The position numbers and the translations under genes were made by a program. Positions 17,000 through 25,934 of a stretch of 64,000 nucleotides of DNA are shown here, one piece after another. Positions within the stretch are counted from its first letter, which is position 1. Every line of letters begins with the position of its first letter. Source of the DNA: CBDAPI01 sp965248635 (GTDB taxonomy: Bacteria; Acidobacteriota; UBA6911; RPQK01; CBDAPI01); assembly GCA_965248635.1 (NCBI GenBank), contig OZ252114.1:2356001-2420000 (forward strand), written 5' to 3'. The notes under the pieces are model-generated. The model saw only the letters and a program-made list of their open reading frames with translations. It did not search any database and was not told the DNA's origin.

Positions 17000-19969
17000 A
17001 TGGGAACTGCAACAAGATTCATTCGAGCCTGGCAGCCGGCTGTCTTGCTGCTCTTTGTCGCCTGCTTGTCTGCTGGTGCCGTTTCTGCCGGGATCTCCGA
17101 AAGCCCGGCTGATACATCCGAGGAAGTACTGCTCAGCAATGCTCGACAGGTCACGTTTCAAGGCAAGCGGGCGGGAGAAAGCTACTTCTCACCCCAAGGC
17201 AACCGGATGGTGTTCCAGAGCGAGCGGGATGCCGGGAACCCCTTCTACCAGATTTTTCTGATGGATCTGGAGACGGGAGACACTCGACGAGTCTCTTCCG
17301 GTATCGGGAAGACGACCTGTGCCTGGATTCATCCGGACGGCCGAATCCTCTTCGCGTCCACTCACCACGATCCCGAAGCAGGGCAGAAGCAGAAAGCGGA
17401 GCTCGAGTTCCGGGCCTCGGGCGAGTCGCGTCGGTATCAGTGGGACTATGACGAGAACTTCGAGCTTTACCTGGCCAGCCCCGACGGTTCGACTTACCAG
17501 CGCCTCACTCGAGCGAGAGGGTACGACGCAGAGGGTTCGATTTCTCCCGACGGCGAATGGATTGTCTTTTCCTCCAACCGCGACGCCTACACTCAGGCTT
17601 TGACTCCGCGGCAGCAGGAGCTATTCAATGTGGACAAGGCGTACATGCTCGACCTGTACTCGATGAGAACCGACGGGACTCAGCTGAGGCGCTTGACCAG
17701 GGCCCCCGGATATGACGGCGGCCCCTTTTTCTCCTCCGACGGCCGGGAGATCTGCTTCCGGCGTTTCTCCGAGGATGGGACCCGGGCTGAGATCTACACG
17801 ATCCAGGCGGATGGTTCTGCCGAACGCCAGCTGACCCGCCTGGGCGCGATGTCGTGGGCGCCCTTCTTTCATCCCTCGGGAAAATACCTGATCTTCACGA
17901 CCAATCTGCACGGGTTCTCAAACTTCGAGCTCTATCTTGTGGATCGGGAGGGCCGCCAGGAACCCGTTCGGGTGACCCACACCGAGGGCTTTGACGGACT
18001 GCCAGTATTTTTCCCGGACGGTCGGCGGCTGGCCTGGACCACCACCAGAACTTCCCAAAAGAACTCGCAGGTGTTCTTTGCCGACTGGGACCACCAGAAG
18101 GCCCTGGACATTCTGTTCCGCAAGGAGGACTTCGAAAGACCGGCCGCAGCTGCGGAACCGACCCCCGCGATCGAGGGAACCAGTGGCCGGATCAGTGCCC
18201 GGGATGCCAGGCTTCATGTTGAATACCTCGCCTCCGACGAGCTGGAGGGTCGCCTGACCGGCTCTCCGGGAGCCAGTCAGGCAGGTCGCTATATTGCCAA
18301 CTATTTTGCTTACCTGGGCCTGGAACCCGCCGGTGAGGATGGTTCTTACTTTCAGTCCTTTGAGTTCACGGCAGGAGTCCGCCTGGGAGAGAGCAACCGA
18401 CTCATCGACGACTCGAGCGCGGAGTTCCAGGTGAACGATGAGTGGCGCCCCTTGGCGTTCTCGAAAACCGGTTCGGTTCCGGCTTCTCCCGTGATCTTTG
18501 CGGGGTATGGAATCGTTGCGCCGCACCGAGAAGAGCAGGAGGAATACGACTCCTATGCCCATCTCGATGTCGAGGACAAGTGGGTCCTGGCGTTTCGTTA
18601 TCTTCCGGAGCAGGTGAGTCCGGCTCGCCGGCAGCATTTGTCTCGACATGCCAGCCTGCGCTACAAGGCGATGGTGGCTCGGGATCGGGGAGCGAGAGGT
18701 CTTCTGATCATGAGCGGACCAAACGCCAGGGTGAATGAACAACTGGTTCGTCTGGGAACGGATGCCTCTCTGGCAGCTTCGGGAGTTGCCGCAATCTCCT
18801 TGAGTGATTCGGCCGCGGAGAGACTCCTGGAAACATTGGATCACAGCCTCAAGTCGCTCCAGGATCAACTCGACTCCGGCGAGCACATGATGGGTTTTGC
18901 GATTCCAGAGTTATCTCTGGAAGCTGAAGTAGACATTATCCAGGAAAAGCGATTGGGTCGAAATGTGGTCGCCCGGCTTCCCGCCCGGGGCGAAAAGGCT
19001 CCTGGCGGGGACGTGATCATCGGCGCTCACATGGATCACCTCGGAAAGGGTCTGGGTGGCAATTCACTGGCCCGCCAGGATGAACAGGGGCTGATTCACT
19101 ACGGGGCTGACGATAATGCCTCCGGCACCGCCGGAATGCTGGAAATCGCGCAATACCTGGCCGATCAAGAAGCCGGGGGCCAACTGAAACAACGGCGAGA
19201 CGTGCTTTTCGCGGCTTGGTCAGGCGAAGAACTGGGCATCCTTGGCTCGCAGGCCTTTGTGGCCTGGCTTTCCAGCAACGGAGAAAGGCCCCGCTCTCGA
19301 CCCCTCCAGAGTAAGGTCAGCGCTTACCTGAACATGGACATGATCGGAAGGTTGCGCGAACGCGTTTCCCTTCAGGGTGTGGGTTCGAGCTCGGTGTGGG
19401 AAAGGGAAATCGAACAAAGGAATGTTGTCGCCGGACTGCCGATTACGACGAGTGACGACAGCTACCTCCCGACAGATGCGACCTCCTTCTATCTCGCCGG
19501 AGTTCCAGCCCTCAGTGCGTTTACGGGATCCCATGAGGACTACCACTCTCCTCGAGACACGGCTGAGAAGATCAACTACCAGGGAGTGGAGAAGATCGCA
19601 AGGCTCATCGCTTTGATTGCCCGCTCTCTCGCCACCAGCGTCGAGACTCCCGACTATATTGAGCAGAAGAGGTCCGACGATGAGGGGGCGACTCGAGGCC
19701 TGCGGGTTTATCTGGGGACGATTCCCGACTACCTGCAGGGTGACATTAAGGGAGTCAAACTTTCGGGTGTGACCAAGAGCGGACCGGCAGACAAAGCCGG
19801 GGCCAGAACCGGGGATGTCATCATCGAGCTGGCCGGTCGGGCGATCGAAAACATCTACGATTACACCTACGCGATTGACGCGCTCAAAATTGGCGAGAAG
19901 ACGGTCATGGTGGTGTTGCGGGATGGTGTGAGAGTGGAGCTGAGTCTGATTCCGGGTTCTCGCGAGTAG
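17000..19969 (+). CDS. secreted TolB-propeller / M28 metallopeptidase / PDZ protein
   Basis: An exported 989-residue protein with a signal peptide (AVLLLFVACLSAGAVSAG). Residues about 55-370 contain PD40 beta-propeller repeats (SPDGEWIVFSSNRD, SSDGREICF, PDGRRLAW). A PA-like insert follows at about 480-620. The M28 aminopeptidase domain has all the di-zinc ligands: GAHMDHLG (about 674), GADDNASG (about 702), SGEELG (about 742), NMDMIG (about 779) and HEDYHSPRD (about 850). A PDZ domain ends it (about 880-985). It probably degrades peptides outside the cytoplasmic membrane. Its stop is followed by hairpin B. Confidence 0.92.
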   Translation: MGTATRFIRAWQPAVLLLFVACLSAGAVSAGISESPADTSEEVLLSNARQVTFQGKRAGESYFSPQGNRMVFQSERDAGNPFYQIFLMDLETGDTRRVSSGIGKTTCAWIHPDGRILFASTHHDPEAGQKQKAELEFRASGESRRYQWDYDENFELYLASPDGSTYQRLTRARGYDAEGSISPDGEWIVFSSNRDAYTQALTPRQQELFNVDKAYMLDLYSMRTDGTQLRRLTRAPGYDGGPFFSSDGREICFRRFSEDGTRAEIYTIQADGSAERQLTRLGAMSWAPFFHPSGKYLIFTTNLHGFSNFELYLVDREGRQEPVRVTHTEGFDGLPVFFPDGRRLAWTTTRTSQKNSQVFFADWDHQKALDILFRKEDFERPAAAAEPTPAIEGTSGRISARDARLHVEYLASDELEGRLTGSPGASQAGRYIANYFAYLGLEPAGEDGSYFQSFEFTAGVRLGESNRLIDDSSAEFQVNDEWRPLAFSKTGSVPASPVIFAGYGIVAPHREEQEEYDSYAHLDVEDKWVLAFRYLPEQVSPARRQHLSRHASLRYKAMVARDRGARGLLIMSGPNARVNEQLVRLGTDASLAASGVAAISLSDSAAERLLETLDHSLKSLQDQLDSGEHMMGFAIPELSLEAEVDIIQEKRLGRNVVARLPARGEKAPGGDVIIGAHMDHLGKGLGGNSLARQDEQGLIHYGADDNASGTAGMLEIAQYLADQEAGGQLKQRRDVLFAAWSGEELGILGSQAFVAWLSSNGERPRSRPLQSKVSAYLNMDMIGRLRERVSLQGVGSSSVWEREIEQRNVVAGLPITTSDDSYLPTDATSFYLAGVPALSAFTGSHEDYHSPRDTAEKINYQGVEKIARLIALIARSLATSVETPDYIEQKRSDDEGATRGLRVYLGTIPDYLQGDIKGVKLSGVTKSGPADKAGARTGDVIIELAGRAIENIYDYTYAIDALKIGEKTVMVVLRDGVRVELSLIPGSRE

Positions 19970-20020
19970 CCGCCGCCTCCGCGAGGAGATCTGATCGCAC
20001 TACCAAGAAAACCTCTGACC

Positions 20021-20110
20021 TGAAACGGAGAGTGGGAGGGGGCTCAGGGCTGCGTCCGGGAATTTAAACGTCCTCGCCCTGAGCCCCCTCCCACTCTCCT
20101 CTCCGTTTCA
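20021..20110. repeat. long hairpin element B (CGGGAATTTAAACGT loop family)
   Basis: The arms 20021-20050 and 20076-20110 form a perfect 30-bp stem interrupted only by a 5-base bulge on the right side; the ends TGAAACGGAG and CTCCGTTTCA pair. The 25-base loop contains CGGGAATTTAAACGT. The inner stem is GGGCTCAGGGC. It lies between the convergent M28 peptidase and glycosyltransferase genes, and the right arm ends 7 bp before the glycosyltransferase stop. Confidence 0.93.
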
Positions 20111-20117
20111 GGGCGGA

Positions 20118-21233
20118 CTAACCTGATCGAGCCACATCCCGGTGCACCTGGTGGGTTTGTGCGGCTGCTCGTGACCAGGAAAAGCGGGCGGCGTTTTGAA
20201 GCGACCGCCCTGCCAGTTCCTCTCGCAGGTCCTGGCTGTCGAGGAGCCGCCGCAGGGCCGCCGCGATGGCAGTGGGAGTCGGCCCGTCCAGCATCAGCGC
20301 GGCACCGCCGGCCACCTCAATCAGAGAAGAGTTGGCGGAGGTGATGACCGGAGATCCGCAGGCCATGGCTTCGACCACGGGCAATCCGAAACCCTCGTGA
20401 AGTGACGGATAGAGGGTTGCCACCGCCAGGCTGTACAAAACAGGAAGGTCCTCAAACTCGACATATCCGGGAAGTCTGACCGGGCCTTTCAGTCCCAGAG
20501 CTTCCATCGTTTCTCGAACCTGCTGGATACCCCAGCCCCACTTCCCGGCCAGGACGAGGCCCAGGTCCGGGTGCCCACTCTCCACCACCCTGGAAAAAGC
20601 CTGAATCAGGCTCACCAGGTTTTTTCGCGGCTCGATGGTGCCGACGTGGAGAAGAAAACGCTCCGGCAAGTCGTAGCGAATCCTCACCTGCTGCAGTGTT
20701 TGCGGGTCATGGATGGGCCGAAAGGCGGCAGCTGCCGCCTCCGGGACGACCACGATCTGCGGGGCAGAGACTCCCAGAATCGCGCGGATGTTGCGTCGAC
20801 CGCTCTCTGAAACGGCAATGACTGCCTGAACTTGTCTGGCGCAGCGTCTCACCAGCCACCGGGTCAAGCGCCGGCGGCGAGGGTGGAGATGGGGGAAGAG
20901 CTCGAGGCTCATGTCGTGAATGGTCAGGACCGTGGGGACGGGTGACCGTAGCGGACAAATGGAGTTGGTGAAATGTGCCACATCTGGACCCAGCTGCCGT
21001 AGAAGTCTCGGTGCTGTCACCTGAAGCCAGGGTATTCGCCAGGGAATGCTCCCTCCTGCGTCGAGTCGTCGATGGGGCGGGAGAGGATCTGAGAGGGACA
21101 GCGGCTGGTTGGAGATGACGATCCACTCGTCCTGAGTGAATTCAGCCGCCAGGTGGCTCAAGAGATGTTCAGAGTAGTATCCGACCCCCGTCCTGTTGGG
21201 AGTCAGGGTTGTTCCGTCGAATGCGATTTTCAT
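20118..21233 (-). CDS. glycosyltransferase, GT4 family
   Basis: A retaining GT-B glycosyltransferase of 371 residues. The N-terminal half begins MKIAFDGTTLTPNRTGVGYY (acceptor side); the nucleotide-sugar half has HVGTIEPRKNLVSLIQAF and the signature HEGFGLPVVEAMACGSPV with its conserved glutamates. The sugar and acceptor cannot be deduced. The start at ATG 21233 is preferred over an upstream ATG at 21254, because the latter lies in the heptamer array. It stands alone, divergent from the SDR gene. Confidence 0.9.
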   Translation of the reverse strand: MKIAFDGTTLTPNRTGVGYYSEHLLSHLAAEFTQDEWIVISNQPLSLSDPLPPHRRLDAGGSIPWRIPWLQVTAPRLLRQLGPDVAHFTNSICPLRSPVPTVLTIHDMSLELFPHLHPRRRRLTRWLVRRCARQVQAVIAVSESGRRNIRAILGVSAPQIVVVPEAAAAAFRPIHDPQTLQQVRIRYDLPERFLLHVGTIEPRKNLVSLIQAFSRVVESGHPDLGLVLAGKWGWGIQQVRETMEALGLKGPVRLPGYVEFEDLPVLYSLAVATLYPSLHEGFGLPVVEAMACGSPVITSANSSLIEVAGGAALMLDGPTPTAIAAALRRLLDSQDLREELAGRSLQNAARFSWSRAAAQTHQVHRDVARSG

Positions 21234-21241
21234 GGGTGAAG

Positions 21242-21311
21242 GTTCATGTTCCAACGTTCCAGTGTTCCAAGAACTTTGAACCTTTAACCTTCAACCTTCA
21301 ACCTTCGACCT
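21242..21311. repeat. heptamer array, GTTCCA / CAACCTT type
   Basis: Ten 7-bp units in register, drifting from GTTCATG, TTCCAAC and GTTCCAG to TTAACCT, TCAACCT, TCAACCT and TCGACCT. It fills most of the gap between the divergent glycosyltransferase and SDR genes. Confidence 0.85.
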
Positions 21312-21325
21312 GTATAGTCCCGAGC

Positions 21326-22096
21326 ATGAACTTACAAGGAAAAGTGGCTGTAGTGACGGGAGGTGGTTCGGGAATCGGGCGGGCCATTGCGCTAACCCTG
21401 GCCCGGGAAGGAGTTGGTGTGGTGGTCTGTGGCCGCCGCCGGGAAGCCCTGGATGAAACCGTCGAGCTGGTAAGGTCGGCGGGAGGCTCAGGGGAGTCGT
21501 TGACTGGCGATGTGAGCTCCACCGAAGAGGTCGCCGACCTGTTCGGCAGGGTTGGAAGGGAATGGAAAAGGATCGATATCCTGGTGAATAATGCCGGCCT
21601 GGGCGGCCCGAATCCGATAGAGGATCCCAGCAATGAGCACTGGCTGGCAGTGATTTCCACCAATCTCAATGGGCCGTTTTACTGCACCCGGGCGGCCTTG
21701 CGCTGGATCCCGAAGGGTGGCCGTGTCGTGAACATCTCCTCCGTCCTGGGAAGATTCGGTGTGCCCGGCTATACAGCCTACTGCACCAGTAAGCACGGAG
21801 TCATCGGTTTCACCCGGGCTCTGGCCCTGGAGCTGGCCCCTCGGAAAATCACAGTCAACGCAATCTGTCCGGGGTGGGTAGAGACCGACATGGCTCTGCA
21901 GGGAATGAAAAGCGGGGCCGAGGCGGCCGGGATCTCCTACCAGGATTTTCGCCGCAGCGCGCTGGATCAGGTCCCGCTCAAGGAAATGGTTCAGCCCCGG
22001 GAGATTGGTGAAATGGTCTGTTTTCTGTGCTCTGACGGGGCCAGAAATATCACCGGGCAGTCCCATAACGTGTGCGGCGGCCAGATCATGAACTAG
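21326..22096 (+). CDS. short-chain dehydrogenase/reductase
   Basis: This 256-residue classical SDR begins MNLQGKVAVVTGGGSGIGRA. It has the NAD(P) glycine motif TGGGSGIG, NNAG, the catalytic serine in VNISSVLG and the YCTSK (YxxxK) pair. Related enzymes reduce 3-oxoacyl-ACP or oxidise hydroxyacyl groups, but the substrate is not evident. The start is ATG 21326. The C terminus (GQSHNVCGGQIMN) is complete: an IS1380 element has inserted exactly here, and the duplicated CTAG target supplies the TAG stop codon, so the protein is unchanged. Confidence 0.93.
   Translation: MNLQGKVAVVTGGGSGIGRAIALTLAREGVGVVVCGRRREALDETVELVRSAGGSGESLTGDVSSTEEVADLFGRVGREWKRIDILVNNAGLGGPNPIEDPSNEHWLAVISTNLNGPFYCTRAALRWIPKGGRVVNISSVLGRFGVPGYTAYCTSKHGVIGFTRALALELAPRKITVNAICPGWVETDMALQGMKSGAEAAGISYQDFRRSALDQVPLKEMVQPREIGEMVCFLCSDGARNITGQSHNVCGGQIMN
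22093..22096. repeat. IS target-site duplication, left copy (CTAG)
   Basis: CTAG borders the left inverted repeat of the IS and is repeated at 23749-23752 on the other side. Its last three bases are the SDR stop codon. Four-base duplications are usual for IS1380. Confidence 0.85.
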
Positions 22097-22295
22097 CCCG
22101 GATTATGCAAGAACCGTAGTCCGGTGTTGAAAAACGACTCGAGAAGTGGCCCAACTCGGAAGCGGGCAGGTGTGACAGGCGGATTTGCGAAGAATATGGG
22201 TTGGCGAGGCGTTTGAGTGGTTTGGGGAGTGAATTTCAGACAGATCTGGGCCTGGATGAGTGTCGGAAGCGGTTTTCCGGGGGAGCTGGGAAAAG

Positions 22296-23633
22296 CTAAC
22301 TGGAGTTCAGGCGACTCAAGACGAGGTGGAAGAGGGGTTGTTCGGGGAAGGCTGAGGAAAGATGGACCCAGATGCGTCGAGTGGTTTGTCGGATCCGGGC
22401 CCCAATCTTGAGGACCCGACGACGTAAGGTTTCGATTTCGAGCTTGTGCCAGGGGGTTCCGTGCAGATAGTCGCGCAGGCGCACGAACATCTGGTAAGCC
22501 AGTGCATGCAGGAGGAGTCGAAACTGATTGGCCAGGAATCGATGACAGCTGAGTCGGTCCATGCTCAGATGATTCTTGAAGGCCTTGATGAAGTTCTCGG
22601 TCTGCCCTCGGTTTGTGTAGTGGTCATAAAGTGATTGGGAGCAGAGATCGTCCCGGTTGGTGACTACAAAGCGACGGTTGATCCCACGCTGATCGACCTC
22701 CACTTTGACAATGACGCGACGGGATCGATCCCAGCTGTGGGCTCGATAAAGAAACTCGTCAAACTGACGCTGTTTTTCCTCCAGCTCAACGAACCTCAGC
22801 CGAGTCGAATCCAGCAGCGGCTCGACCACTCGCTGCAGGCGAGGGTTTCGACTTAACCCAATGACATATTGGAGTTTATTCTCTTCACCTTCACAGAACT
22901 CGTAGAGCCGAGGCGTGGCAAAGCCGCTGTCGGCCCGAATCTCAATCTCGACATCCGTCCCCACTCCTTGTCGGATGGCCTCCACGACGCGCTTCAAAAC
23001 GGGCACGATGTGAGAGGCAGCCCCCTTGTTGCCAGGTCTCAACATGGCACACACCAGGTCTCCCGTGGCGGCATCGAAGATCAGCAAAGGATGCAGAATG
23101 TGGTTTCGGTAATACCCGTGGTAGAAGGAGAACTCCTGTTGGCCGTGAGTGTGGTCATCGGTACTGTCCAGATCCAGGATGATCTTGCTGGGGCGTCTCT
23201 TCTTCAGGGAGCGCACATAACGGCCTAGCAGCCACCGGCTCAGACGTATCAGATCCTTCTTGGTGACGGAGTTCTCCAAACGGGAGAAAGTCGGCTGGGT
23301 GGCCAAGTCGGGATCGCTCTCGGGCAACTGATCACAGACTGTCTTGAGCATCGGATCCGAGCGCAGCGTATCGGCGTCGTTACAGTCTTCGTAGCCGGCC
23401 ACGATCTGCAAGACTCGTTGTCGGATCAACTTCAACAGGTCATGACGAATGTAGCGTTGGTCTCGACTTTCCGAAATACAGGAACTGAAGCCCTCGCACA
23501 ATCGATGTTGACGATCCAGCGATCCAAACAACAACCATCCTGCGTCGGAAGTGAGGCTCCCCCCATCAAAACGAGCCGTGATGTTTCTGTGGCTATGAAA
23601 TGGCAGGGTATTCTGGCAGACTGTTTTTGACAT
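22296..23633 (-). CDS. IS1380-family transposase
   Basis: The 445-residue DDE transposase shows the IS1380 pattern: N-terminal ITARFDGGSLTSDAGWLLF, first Asp in KIILDLDSTDD, second Asp in EIEIRADSGFA, and the catalytic Glu in GQTENFIKAFKNHLSMDRL. No frameshift or stop interrupts it. The start ATG at 23631-23633 is preceded by AGGAG, which lies at the edge of an RNA stem that could hide it (23635-23695). Confidence 0.95.
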   Translation of the reverse strand: MSKTVCQNTLPFHSHRNITARFDGGSLTSDAGWLLFGSLDRQHRLCEGFSSCISESRDQRYIRHDLLKLIRQRVLQIVAGYEDCNDADTLRSDPMLKTVCDQLPESDPDLATQPTFSRLENSVTKKDLIRLSRWLLGRYVRSLKKRRPSKIILDLDSTDDHTHGQQEFSFYHGYYRNHILHPLLIFDAATGDLVCAMLRPGNKGAASHIVPVLKRVVEAIRQGVGTDVEIEIRADSGFATPRLYEFCEGEENKLQYVIGLSRNPRLQRVVEPLLDSTRLRFVELEEKQRQFDEFLYRAHSWDRSRRVIVKVEVDQRGINRRFVVTNRDDLCSQSLYDHYTNRGQTENFIKAFKNHLSMDRLSCHRFLANQFRLLLHALAYQMFVRLRDYLHGTPWHKLEIETLRRRVLKIGARIRQTTRRIWVHLSSAFPEQPLFHLVLSRLNSS

Positions 23634-23634
23634 T

Positions 23635-23695
23635 GCCGTAGCTCCTGTTTAGGGTCTTTGTTTCTCTAAACCCTTTTATATCAGAGAGCTACGGC
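23635..23695 (-). promoter_or_regulatory. inverted repeat in transposase leader that may sequester the ribosome binding site
   Basis: On the minus strand GCCGTAGCTC (23686-23695) can pair perfectly, 10 bp, with GAGCTACGGC (23635-23644), which includes part of the AGGAG ribosome binding site just before the transposase ATG. A second stem, GTTTAG/CTAAAC, lies between them. TATAAA lies between the arms, so a native transcript might lack the distal arm while read-through RNA from outside would form the stem. This is a known protection strategy in other insertion sequences; here it is inferred from complementarity. Confidence 0.55.
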
Positions 23696-23748
23696 CTTTT
23701 TTCTGGGCCCAAATCTCACTTGAATTTAGATCTCCTGCATAATCCGGG

Positions 23749-23752
23749 CTAG
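23749..23752. repeat. IS target-site duplication, right copy (CTAG)
   Basis: The right-hand CTAG after the inverted repeat TGCATAATCCGGG. Removing the IS and one CTAG restores a continuous SDR-to-transketolase intergenic region. Confidence 0.85.
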
Positions 23753-23812
23753 GCACCCCAGGGGCTTACACTGCGGATACGTCTCCCAATGACACCGTGT
23801 GGGGGCCTGCAA

Positions 23813-23882
23813 AGAGCGGGAGAGGGCTCAGGGCTGCGGCCGGGAATTTAAACGTTCTCCGCCCTGAGCCCTCTCCCACTCT
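23813..23882. repeat. long hairpin element C (CGGGAATTTAAACGT loop family)
   Basis: A 22-bp stem (23813-23834 against 23861-23882) with one C-A mismatch and a 26-base loop containing CGGGAATTTAAACGT. The inner stem GGGCTCAGGGC is the same as in element B; the outer part AGAGCGGGAG differs by one base. Before the IS inserted, this element lay between the convergent SDR and transketolase genes. It is 24 bp from the transketolase stop. Confidence 0.92.
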
Positions 23883-23906
23883 GGCATCGGACCACGGAGG
23901 GTCTTC

Positions 23907-25778
23907 CTACAGCAAGGACTCGACCGTGTCGGCGATCGAGTCGGCAGTGAGGCCGTACATCTGCATCAGCTCCCGGCCGGGCCCCGAGCGAGGCAGGCCT
24001 GTGACGGCAATCTTGTGATAGCGGCAGGGGGTATTGGCAATGGCACTCAGGACCGCGTCGCCCAGCCCGCCCTCCGGATAATGGTCCTCGACCGTCACCA
24101 CGAGTCCGGTTTCACGAGCGGCCTGCTGGAGAGTTTTCTCGTCGATGGGCTTGACGCTGTACAGGTCGATCACTCGGACCAGGATTCCTTGATCTGCCAG
24201 TATTTCACAGGCCTGTAAAGCCTCATGCAGGGTGACACCTGCTCCCACCAGGGTGGCACGATCAGCCTCGCTGCTGCGCAGCACATGGCTGCCGCCCAGG
24301 TGGAATTCAGTGTCATTGTTGTAGACTAGGCCTGTCTTGGGCCGGCTCGTCCGAATGTAAACAATTCCCGGCGTTTCCGCTGCAATACCCACCAAGCGGT
24401 GTGTCGACACCGCATCCGATGGATAGAGAACCGATGAGCCGTGAACGGTCCGCATCATGGCGATGTCTTCCAGTCCCATCTGGGAAGGGCCGTCGGGACC
24501 GATGCTCACACCGCAGTGTGACCCACAAAGCTTGAAATTCGCCTGGGAGACCGCTCCCATGCGGATCTGGTCGTAGGCTCTGGTCAAGAAGCAGGCGAAG
24601 GTAGAGGCAAAAGGGATTTTGCCCACGGCGCCCAGTCCTACCGCGGTACCTACCATGTTTTGTTCCGCGATGAAGCACTCCACAAAGCGCTCCGGGAATT
24701 CCTTCAAGAACTCCTGAGAATAGGTCGAATTCTTGGTGTCACCATCCAGTGCCACCACCTGGGGATGAACCCTGCCCAGTTCAACCAGGGCGCTCCCGTA
24801 AGCCTGCCGGGTGGCCAGATGGGTGTCGGGGGGAAAGTCCGGAGGCGGCATGGCTGCTGCTGTGAGCACCTCCGCCCGTTCCCGGTCCGGCGTCCTCACA
24901 GTCAGAGGCTCAGCGAGCTCGAGATCGTTTCCAATTTCTGCCAGAGCCCGTTCCAGCATTTCACCCTGGGGAACCGGTTTTCCGTGCCAGCCATCCCGGT
25001 TCTCCATGAATGAAACGCCCTTTCCCTTCCGAGTATCGGCCACAATCGCATAAGGGGTTCCGCGGTTGGCCCGGGCCCGGTCCAGAGCCGCCAGGATGGC
25101 GGAGAGATCGTGCCCATCGACAATCTCGGTGGCCCAGCCGAAGGAACGAAAGCGTTCCTCGTAGAGTCCTACGTCATCACCGTACATGGTCCTTTCACTC
25201 TGACCGAAACGATTGATGTCGAGGATCGCTATCAAATTGTCCACGCCCCGGTGACTGGCCAGCATAGCCGCTTCCCAGACGGATCCCTCAGCCAGTTCTC
25301 CATCTCCGGTCAGCACGTAGACTCTCGAATCCTGCCCGTCCATCCTGGCGCTGATGGCCATGCCGAGGGCGATCGACAATCCCTGTCCCAGGCTGCCCGT
25401 AGCCACATCCGCCCAGGCACTTCGGGGCGTCGGATGTCCCTCCAGCGGGCTGTCAATCTTGCGCAGGTTGAGCAGTTCCGAAACCGGAAAAGCCCCGGCC
25501 TCGGCCCAGGCGGCCCAGACAACGGGAACGCCGTGGCCCTTGGAGAGCACAAAGCGGTCATTGAACACATCCTTCGGATTCTGTACATCAAAGCGCAAGG
25601 CGTAGAAGAACAGAGCCGAGACCAGTTCTGCACAGGATAGACAGGTGGATGGATGTCCCGATCCCGCCTCCGCAGTCGAGAGGATCGAGTGCCTGCGCAA
25701 CCGGTTTGCCATGACTTCGAGAGAACTGACCAGTGAAGCTGAATGGGCATTAGTCGGAGAAAGGGGTTGCTCGCTCAT
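23907..25778 (-). CDS. tkt: transketolase
   Basis: A full-length single-chain transketolase (623 residues), a thiamine diphosphate enzyme of the pentose phosphate pathway that moves two-carbon units between sugar phosphates. The N-terminal part has STAEAGSGHPSTCLS and SKGHGVPVVW, the ThDP/metal motif GDGELAEGSVWEAA is present, and the pyrimidine domain has the catalytic glutamate region FVECFIAEQNMVGTAVGLG. At 623 residues it is shorter than the roughly 660-residue E. coli enzyme, as in the mammalian-type branch. It is divergent from the thioredoxin-like gene. Confidence 0.94.
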   Translation of the reverse strand: MSEQPLSPTNAHSASLVSSLEVMANRLRRHSILSTAEAGSGHPSTCLSCAELVSALFFYALRFDVQNPKDVFNDRFVLSKGHGVPVVWAAWAEAGAFPVSELLNLRKIDSPLEGHPTPRSAWADVATGSLGQGLSIALGMAISARMDGQDSRVYVLTGDGELAEGSVWEAAMLASHRGVDNLIAILDINRFGQSERTMYGDDVGLYEERFRSFGWATEIVDGHDLSAILAALDRARANRGTPYAIVADTRKGKGVSFMENRDGWHGKPVPQGEMLERALAEIGNDLELAEPLTVRTPDRERAEVLTAAAMPPPDFPPDTHLATRQAYGSALVELGRVHPQVVALDGDTKNSTYSQEFLKEFPERFVECFIAEQNMVGTAVGLGAVGKIPFASTFACFLTRAYDQIRMGAVSQANFKLCGSHCGVSIGPDGPSQMGLEDIAMMRTVHGSSVLYPSDAVSTHRLVGIAAETPGIVYIRTSRPKTGLVYNNDTEFHLGGSHVLRSSEADRATLVGAGVTLHEALQACEILADQGILVRVIDLYSVKPIDEKTLQQAARETGLVVTVEDHYPEGGLGDAVLSAIANTPCRYHKIAVTGLPRSGPGRELMQMYGLTADSIADTVESLL

Positions 25779-25863
25779 GGGGCTCTATATTAGTGACCAG
25801 GAGGCTGCCAATCAAACCTCGAAAGGTGTAAGCAGGGTAACCGAGTGATTCACCCTTCCTGTC

Positions 25864-25869
25864 TATAAT
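25864..25869 (+). promoter_or_regulatory. possible -10 box for the thioredoxin-like gene
   Basis: A perfect TATAAT lies 66 bp before the start at 25935 in the divergent gap; no good -35 box is seen at the right distance. Confidence 0.3.
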
Positions 25870-25934
25870 AAAAGGCGCAGCAGGCTCGAGCCGGTTTCTC
25901 TGACCAGCTTCGAGTTTCAGGAGCGGAGCATCGA

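Larger units (their letters stand above)
22097..23748 (-). mobile_element. complete IS1380-family insertion sequence
   Basis: A 1652-bp element bounded by inverted repeats CCCGGATTATGCA at 22097-22109 and its complement TGCATAATCCGGG at 23736-23748 (13 of 13, then partial identity), flanked by CTAG duplications. One full transposase gene fills it. The size, ends and duplication fit IS1380. Everything needed for activity appears intact, which suggests a recent insertion. It separated an SDR gene from hairpin C and transketolase. Confidence 0.93.

Noticed and set aside
21326..22096. SDR gene truncated by the IS
   Set aside because: The CTAG duplication supplies the TAG stop, and the C terminus has the normal family ending, so the protein is complete.
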